NCBI GenBank assembly: GCA_019426215.1
Contig: CM033394.1
Location: 13,784,195 to 13,848,194, forward strand
From: Buddleja alternifolia
Lineage: Eukaryota; Streptophyta; Magnoliopsida; Lamiales; Scrophulariaceae
Length of the DNA stretch: 64,000 nucleotides
Direction: 5' to 3'
The number at the start of each line of letters is the position of its first letter. Position 1 is the stretch's first letter. The translations under genes were made by a program, and so were the position numbers. The notes under the pieces were generated by a model that was not told the DNA's origin, ran no database searches, and saw only the letters and a program-made list of their open reading frames with translations. Of the stretch, positions 56,885 through 64,000 are shown in pieces.

Positions 56885-58212
56885 CAGACAAATTTAAGCT
56901 TAAGTTTGAAGCCAAATCTGTTTACACTAGACCTTTTTTGATAATGTGTGATACATTTCTGGAAATCCCTATGTCTACTATGAAAAAAAAATGGTTTATG
57001 ATTCTGAGCATTGTACAATACGTTATGGACTTTCTCGTGAAGTCGCACAAAACTGTTAATAAATTTAACCTTACGTTTGAAGCCAAATCTATTTTATACT
57101 AAACCTTTTTTGATAATGTATGATATATTTATAGAAATTCCTATGTGTCTACTATGAAAGAATTTTTTTTTTTTTATAATTCCGAGTATTATACAATACG
57201 TTATGGACTTACTCGTGAAGTCGCGCAAAACTGTTAATAAATTTAAGGTTAAGTTTGAAGCCAAATCTGTTTTATACTAGACCATTTTTGAGAATGAATG
57301 ATATATTTCTGAAAATCCATACGTGTCTACTATGAAAGAAAAAATATGGTTTATGATTCCGAGCATTATACAATATGTTATGGACTTCCTCGTGAAGTCG
57401 CGCAAAACTGTCAATAAATTTAAGCTTACGTTTGAAGCCAAATCTGTTTTATACTAGATCTTTTTTGATAATGTGTGATACATTTCTATAAAGCCCTGTG
57501 TGTATACTATGAAAGAAAAAAAAGTGTTTATGATTCCAAGTATTATACAATACGTTATGGACTTTCTCGTAAAGTCGCGCAAAACTATCAATAAATTTAA
57601 GCTTACATTTGAAGCCAAATCTGTTTTATACTAGACCTTTTTTGGACTTTCTCGTGAAGTCGCACAAAACTGTCAATAAATTTAAGCTTACATTTGAAGC
57701 CAAATCTGTTTTATACTAGACCTTTTTTGATAATGTATGATACATTTCTAGAAATCCCTATGTGTCTACTATGAAAGAAAAAAAAGGGTTTATGATTCCG
57801 AGTATTGTACATTACGTTATGGACTTTCTCGTGAAGTCGCGCAAAACGGTCAATAAATTTAAGCTTACATTTGAAGCCAAATCTGTTTTATACTACACCT
57901 ATTTTGATAATTTATGATACCTTTCTATAAATCCCTATGTTTCTACTATTAAAGAAAAAAATGGTTTATGGTTCCGAGTATTGTACAATACATTATGGAC
58001 ATTCTTGTAAAGTCGCGCAAAACTGTTAATTAATTTAAGGTTATGTTTGAAGCCAAATCTATTTTATACTAGACCTTTTTTGATAATGTGTATACATTTA
58101 TGGAAAGCCCTATGTGTCTACTACGAAATAAAAAAAATAGTTTATGATTTCGAGCATTGTACAATACGCTATGGACTTTATCGTGATGTCGCGCAAAACT
58201 GTCAATAAATTA
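56885..58212 (+). repeat. ~177-bp tandem repeat array, left (about 7-8 units)
   Basis: The landmark AAGTCGCGCAAAACTG recurs at 57041, 57219, 57396, 57573, 57658, 57835, 58011 and 58186, giving spacings of 178, 177, 177, 85, 177, 176 and 175. The 85-base step is a unit with an internal deletion. Each unit also holds TTTGAAGCCAAATCTGTTTT and GAGCATTGTACAATACGTTA. Confidence 0.85.
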
Positions 58213-59350
58213 TGACCACGTACGTCATTGGACAATGTACATACGTCGTTATGCTAAAAACGAACGTTGTTCCTTCACAACTAATACGTCATCTTCAATG
58301 TTGACATCCGTCCTTTTTATTTATTAAATACATCCTTTCAGTTGTTACAATACAACATTTCATATGTAATAGTACTTCGGTTTGCTATTGAAATACGTCA
58401 TTTGAAATGTATAATTTATATATACTAATACGTCAACTTTGTTGACCACGTACGTCATTAGACAATGGACGTACGTCATTTTTCTAAAAACGTACGTCGT
58501 TCCTTCACAACTAATATGTCATCTTCAATGTTGACAGACATCCTTTATATTTATTAAATACATCATTTCAATTGTTATAATACATTATTTTATATGTAAT
58601 AGTACATCGGTTTGCTGTTGAAATACATCATTTGAAATGTATAATTTATATATACTAATACGTCAACTTTGTTGACTCCTTCACAACTAATACGTCATCA
58701 TCAATGTTGACATACGTCCTTTATATTTATTAAATACATCATTTCAGTTGTTATAATACAATATTTCATTTATAATAGTACATCGGTTTGCTGTTGAAAT
58801 ACATCATTTGAAATGTATAATTTATGTATACTAATACGTCAACTTTGTTGACCACGTACGTCATTAGACAATGTACATATGTCGTTGTTCTAAAACCGTA
58901 CGTCATTCCTTCACTACTAATACGTCATCTTCAATGTTGACATACGACAATTGATATGAAAGAATATGTCGATTTATATGCAACCATACGTCAATTGATA
59001 TGCAAGAATACATCAATTTATATGCAACCATATGTCAATTGATATGTAAGAATACGTCAATTTATATGTAGCCATACGTCAATTTATATGCAAATGTATG
59101 TCAATTGATATGTAATCATACGTCAATTTATATGCAACTATACGTCAATCGATATGTAAGAATACGTCAATTTATATGCAACCATACGTCAATTGATATG
59201 TAAGAATAAGTCAATTTATATGCAACTATACGTCAATTGATATGTAATCATACGTCAATTTATATGCAACCATACGTCAATCTATATGCAACCATATGTC
59301 ATTTGATATGTAATAATAAGTCAATTCTTATGTAATAATACGACATTGCA
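58213..59350 (+). repeat. TACGTC-rich array, left arm
   Basis: 58213-58940 is a ~231-bp repeat (GACCACGTACGTCATT at 58213, 58444 and 58850, with one shortened unit from about 58675). 58940-59350 is a ~20-base minisatellite alternating ATACGTCAATTGATATG and CGTCAATTTATATGCAACC. Dozens of ACGTCA words lie in one orientation. Confidence 0.8.
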
Positions 59351-59866
59351 ATGTAGTAATACGTAATTGTATATTCATCATATTAGTTGTAACAATATAT
59401 TTTGTAACGATACGTTAGATTATTGGTAAAGATACGCCATAAATGGACAATATTAAATATTTATACTCAAGTGTATAAATATCTCAAAATCGTAAATTCT
59501 TACACATAAAGTCAAGTGATAACTAGTAGTAGTGTGGATATACATAGTGTTTGGTATATCTATTTAATGCCTATTTTGAGCCAAATATGTTGTTCAATGC
59601 ACGTTCATGACAATATAAATAATTATTATTAAATATATAACATGCCTATGTATAATCATGTGTATGAGTATCTCAAAATTACAAACTCACACGAAAAGTC
59701 AAGTGATCACTACTAGTAGTATATGTGAATATTGAGTTTTGGAAACACAAAATAATACTAGTTAGTGAAAAAATGTACATTAAATTATATTAAATGCATA
59801 ATTTTCTTACATATTTGTGAACATTGAATTTCAAAACATTTAATTTTAGGGTATGTGATGTCATAG

Positions 59867-59930
59867 TGTTTAGGATTTAGGGGTTAGGATTTAGGGGTTA
59901 GGGGTTAGGGTTTAGAGTTTGGGCATAAGT
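59867..59930 (+). repeat. Degenerate telomere-like repeat
   Basis: Runs of TTTAGGG/TTAGGGG type (GTTTAGGATTTAGGGG, GGTTAGGGTTTAGAG). The plant telomere unit is TTTAGGG. It lies in the spacer between the two opposed arrays. Confidence 0.6.
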
Positions 59931-60195
59931 ATTATTACATATGAAATGATGTATTGTTACAACTACAAGGATGTATTTATAAATATAAAGACCGTACGTT
60001 AACATTTAAGATGACGTATTATTAATAAAATGATGTACGTGTATAATCTATCAACATATGTTTATAGTCTAATGCATTACGTATGTAGTCTAATGACATA
60101 CGTACATATGTATAGTCTAATGGCAGTCCTTGTGGATCAATTCATGGAATTGGTCATTTTAAGGAATTTTTAGGTGGTCCTTGTCGACATATTAA

Positions 60196-61525
60196 TTCAT
60201 AATATTGACGTATGAGTGCAAGTCAATTGACGTATTATTTTCTGAAATCGACGTATGATTGTTTATCAATTGACGTATGAATGCTAGTCAATTGACGTAT
60301 TGTTGTCTATCAATCGACGTATAGGTACACTTAAATATGATGTATTAATACATAATATTGACGTATGAATGCAAGTCACTTGATGTATTATTTTCTGAAA
60401 TCAATGTATGATTGTCTATCAATTGACGTATGAATTCTAGTCAATTAACCTATGAATGCTAGTCAATTGACGTATTATTGTCTATTAATCAACGTATAGG
60501 TACACTTAATATGATGTATTAATACATAATATTGACGTATGAATGCAAGTCAATAGACGTATTATTTTCTGATATCGACGTATGATTGTCTATCAATTGA
60601 CGTAAGAATACATTTAATATGACGTATTAGTACATTTCAATTATCTACCAAAAAAAAAATTAGTACATTTCAATTGATGTATGAATGTTAGTCAATTGAC
60701 GTATTGTTGTCTATCAATCGACGTATAGGTACACTTCATATGATGTATTAATACATAATATTGACGTATGAATGCAAGTCAATTGACGTATTATTTTCTA
60801 AAATCGACGTATGATTGTCTATCATTTGACGTATGAATGCTAGTCAATTGACGTATTGTTATCTATCAACTGACGTATAGGTTCAATTAGTATGATGTAT
60901 TAATACATAATATTGACGTATGAATGCAGGTCAATTGACGTATTATTTTTTGAAATCGTCGTATGATTGTCTATCAATTGACGTAATAATGCATTTAATA
61001 TGATGTATTAGTACATTTCAATTGACGTATGAATGCTAGTCAATTGACGTATTGTCTATCAATCGACATATAGCCACACTTAATATGACGTATTAATACA
61101 TAATATTGACGTAGGAATGCAAGTCAATTGATGTATTATTTTCTGAAATCGACATATGATTGTCTATCAATTGACGTATGAATGCTAGTCAATTGACGTA
61201 TTATTATTTATCAATCGACGTATAGGTTCAATTAATATGACATATTAATACATAATGTTGACGTATGAATACAAGTCAATTGACGTATTATTTTCTGGAA
61301 ATCGACGTATGATTGTCGATAAATTGATGTATAAATGCTAGTCAATTGACGTATTATTTTTTGAAAATCGACGTACGATTGTCGATAAATTGATGTATGA
61401 ATGCTAGTCAATTGACGTATGAATGCTAGTCATACGTCAATTGACGTATTATTGTCTATCAATTGACGTATAGGTACACTTAATATAACATATTAGTACA
61501 TAATATCGACGTATGAATACATATT
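60196..61525 (-). repeat. GACGTAT-rich array, right arm (opposite orientation)
   Basis: Repeats of GTCAATTGACGTATTATT, AAATCGACGTATGATTGTC and AATATTGACGTATGAATGC in units of about 152-230 bp (AATATTGACG or variant at 60201, 60354, 60528, 60757, 60909, 61102 and 61254). GACGTAT is the reverse complement of the left-arm ATACGTC, so the two arms are inverted relative to each other. Confidence 0.8.
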
Positions 61526-61539
61526 AAATTTTGGCTTAC

Positions 61540-62400
61540 ATTCGACAGAAAAACTGTTTAGTTTTAGACATTTCTTGATAATATGTCATACATTTTCAAA
61601 AAGCCCTACGTGTTTAATTTTAAAAGGAAAAAATATTTTATTATTTCGAGCATTGTACAGTGCGTTATGGACATTTTCGTGAAGTCGCGCAAAACTGTCT
61701 ATAAATTTTAACTTATGTTTGAAGAAAGAACTGTTTCATACTAGATGTTTTTTGATAATGTGTCATATATTTTTAGAAATTTCTATGTGTCTACTTTGGA
61801 AAGAAGAAAAAGGGTTTATGATTTCGAGCATCGTACAATGCGTTACAGACTTTCTTGTGAAGTCGCGCAAAACTACCGATAAATTTTAGCTTACGTTTGT
61901 AGACAAAACTGCTTCATCCTACAAATATGTTGATAATTTGTCATACATAGTAAGAACTCTCTATGTGTCTATTCTCAAAATAACATAACGATTTATGATT
62001 TCGAGCATCCTACAATGCGTTATAGAATTTCTCGTAAGAGCGCAAAACTATAAGAAAAATTCAGCTTACGTTTCAATAAAAAATTGTCTCATGCTAAATT
62101 GTTCATGATAAGATGTAATACAGTTTATAAAATCCGTATGTGTCTAGTTTGAAACAAAAAAAAAATGGTTTATGGTTCCGAGCATTCTACAATGCGCTAT
62201 AAACTTTCTCGTGAAGTCGCGCAAAGCTGTTATTAAATTTTAGCTTATGTTTGAAGCAAAAAATATTTTATACCCGATGTTTCTTGATAATTAGACATAC
62301 TTATTTAGAAAGTCCTATGTGTCTACTTTCAAAAGAAAAAATGGTTTATGATTTCGAGCATCTTACAAAGCGTTATAGAATTTCTCGTAAAACTGCTAAA
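61540..62400 (+). repeat. ~177-bp tandem repeat array, right (about 5 units)
   Basis: Same unit and same orientation as the left array: AAGTCGCGCAAAACTG or variant at 61683, 61861, about 62037, 62215 and about 62393, spacing 176-178. More diverged from one another than the left units. Confidence 0.82.
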
Positions 62401-62844
62401 TATCAATTGAAAACACGTTGATTGTGCACTAAATATACGTCGAACATGCCTTACGCATACAGAAGTTGCTGTTCGTATGTAATTCAAAAATAAAAAAAAA
62501 AATTGTACTCGGAACAGAGTCAATATGGATCTCGATTTAGTCCTTTCATCATGGAGAACAAAATGGTGTTACCTTTGAACAACTTCAATCGCCAGAAAAG
62601 TCTACGTAATCGGATTTGTGGTGAAGGGAAAAAGATAAAAAGAGGAAAGAGAATAGAGAAGAGAGAGATGGAGAAGATTGTGAATAAAAAAATAATAAAA
62701 TGAGGGGCATTTTTGTCTTTTTATGGGGGTAGGGAGTGAATCCAAAATGATATTATGAATTAGGGAGTTGAGGGTGTAAAATTATACCTAGGGACTGATT
62801 TTAAAGTATAATTAGGGATTAGGGATTTTTGAATAATTTTTGCT
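62401..62844 (-). repeat. Right flank and right terminal inverted repeat
   Basis: 62401-62698 is unique sequence with a purine-rich tract (62627-62700) and no supported gene. 62699-62844 is the right TIR. Confidence 0.55.
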
Positions 62845-63268
62845 TAAATTATATCGGGTCATCATCCTTTTGAAACAATTAAATATGTCGGACCCGGATT
62901 ACATAGCCCATTTACCGACCAGGATCCCAGACCCAAATCAGCGAATCATGTGTCGAAACATATGACCTGTCGGGCCATGCACACGGCCCAATGGGCAGCG
63001 ACAGGGTGGCCAGGCCATGCGGCAGCTGCGCGCTTGTTGTTCACGCGCGCAGTTTTGTCGGGGCTCTTTGAGCCCCGTTTTTCCTCGTTTCTGATTATTT
63101 TCATCCATCAGAAATATACCCAGATATACATTAAATATAAAAAATCAAAATCCATGCTTTAAACCATAAAAACGCAGATTTAATTAACACATAATCGCAT
63201 GCTTCATAAACACATATTATGCATATCATAAATCATATAAACTCAATTAAATATGCAAATTAGAGATT
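62845..63268 (-). other. copia-3 leader, copy A'
   Basis: Minus-strand leader right after the PBS. It is duplicated at 55868-56198. A GC-rich part (62985-63080) with a GGGGCTC...GAGCCCC palindrome is present only in this copy. The plus frame 62950-63162 is not credible as a gene. Confidence 0.55.
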
Positions 63269-63281
63269 GGCTTTGATACTG
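63269..63281 (-). promoter_or_regulatory. Degenerate copia PBS
   Basis: Minus strand CAGTATCAAAGCC matches TGGTATCAGAGCC at 10 of 13 bases, directly after the LTR end. Confidence 0.55.
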
Positions 63282-64000
63282 CTGTTCTGTTTCGCGATAA
63301 ATTACATAAACGCAGCTGAAGGATTTCAAAAATTTTATTTTAAAACCCAAAGTTGAGTTCAATGATCGCATATTCAAATTGAACAATAAATTAACGAATA
63401 AAAACTTACTCGTTATTACGAATTTGATGAAGAACTTTTCTTCCTCCAAAATCTCGAAACTTGAAGCTTCCAAATCTTCAATTCCCTATTTGAATCTTCA
63501 AATCTTGAACCATGATCCGAACAACGAAATTACGTCGTCTCTAAATAATCACACGCGGATCTACAAACAAAAAATCCTACTTCTTTCTCTAAAGGGGCGA
63601 CGGCTAGGGTATTATAGAGGGGAGGAATATTTTCTTCTTTCATCTGTAGGAGTTATGAGAGTTATGATATACTCATTACTTATTCAAAGTCAAAGAGTCC
63701 TTATATACCTCATGACTTATTGAACAAGTCAAAACAAAAGAGCCCTAAACTAGGGCATCACTTGGATGCCCATTTAGGCCCATTAGGCGTCCACTTTGGA
63801 CGCCTTCTAGAAGCCCGAGATTTGTTTTGTTTAATTAATTTCTTATTTTAATTAATAATTTATTATATCCAATAAATTAATTAAATTACCAAACTAATTA
63901 GATAAATTAATTCATTAATATATTTTCCTAGGAAATTAATTTATAATTAATCTTATCCATATAATTAATTATTTCATCTAATGAATAATTAATTATTTAA
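63280..64000 (-). repeat. copia-3 5' LTR (minus strand, runs out of window)
   Basis: On the minus strand it ends ...CAGAACAGCA before the PBS. A TATA-like GGTATATAAGGAC lies at about 63698-63710 (complement). The high-coordinate end is AT-rich TTAATTAATT sequence and continues beyond the window. The plus-strand frame 63379-63723 lies inside the LTR and is not supported. Confidence 0.6.

Larger units (their letters stand above)
56199..62844. mobile_element. ~6.6-kb TIR-bounded tandem-repeat structure, unknown family
   Basis: The two ends are imperfect inverted repeats of about 120 bases: left AAAAATCAGGCCCTAG, TTTTACACTTTGCACTCCC and GACAACAATATCCCTTCA correspond to the reverse complement of the right end (TTAAAATCAGTCCCTAGG, TTTTACACCCTCAACTCCC, GACAAAAATGCCCCTCA). 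Inside lie ~177-bp direct repeats near both ends, two opposed ACGTC/GACGT minisatellite arrays, and a telomere-like core. No transposase ORF is visible. Long TIRs with no coding fit a non-autonomous Mutator-like element, but no TSD could be identified, so the class is open. Confidence 0.55.

Noticed and set aside
58940..61525. CRISPR-like look of regularly spaced repeats
   Set aside because: Plant nuclear context, spacers are themselves repeats of each other, repeat units vary in length, and no cas-like gene is near. It is minisatellite DNA.
63379..63723. 114-codon plus frame near the window end
   Set aside because: Inside the copia-3 LTR, antisense to it, across its promoter region.

Overview
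The window looks like intergenic, probably heterochromatic DNA of a flowering plant, most likely a eudicot. It is AT-rich and consists almost entirely of nested transposable elements. The evidence is plant-type Ty1/copia and Athila-like Ty3/gypsy elements with 5-bp target-site duplications (TSDs), CACTA transposons with 3-bp TSDs, and an L1-type plant LINE with a CCHC ORF1 and a C-terminal RNase H. I found no host gene, tRNA or rRNA that I could support. The species cannot be named from this sequence.

Layout. (1) 1-31258: tandem copia family ('copia-1') on the + strand. Copy 1 internal region (1-4814) carries a reversed solo LTR at 850-2805. A shared LTR follows (4815-7060), then the copy 2 internal region (7061-22047), then a terminal LTR (22048-31258). 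Copy 2 is split by a non-autonomous Athila-like element (family A, 9212-20513, TSD CCATG) with three LTRs and two internal regions. The middle LTR of that element holds a gypsy-type solo LTR (15114-15885, TSD TCTTA). The terminal copia-1 LTR is split by a related Athila-like element (family B, 22262-29251, TSD GTCTC), which itself carries CACTA-1 (25918-27489, TSD CTT). (2) About 31345-55345: the 3' LTR and degraded internal region of a SIRE-like copia on the - strand. It is interrupted by CACTA-2 (34485-36088, TSD AAA) and by a complete old copia element ('copia-2', 36306-54362, TSD TTAGT). Copia-2 contains an almost full-length LINE on the - strand (39423-45165, 14-bp TSD) and CACTA-3 (48907-52926), which keeps decayed transposase and Ulp1-like protease exons. 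(3) 55346-64000: leader and LTR of a third copia on the - strand. A ~6.6-kb structure with ~120-bp terminal inverted repeats sits in it, built from ~177-bp satellite-like units and two opposed arrays of ACGTC/GACGT minisatellite around a telomere-like core.

The coding regions are mostly broken by stops and frameshifts. The exception is the 319-codon ORF of the first family A unit. Features that may still act are the LTR promoters, the primer-binding sites, a set of conserved RNA stem-loops in families A and B, and the long hairpins in CACTA-1 and CACTA-2. The least explained object is the repeat structure at 56199-62844. All comparisons were made by eye between copies inside the window; no database search was run.
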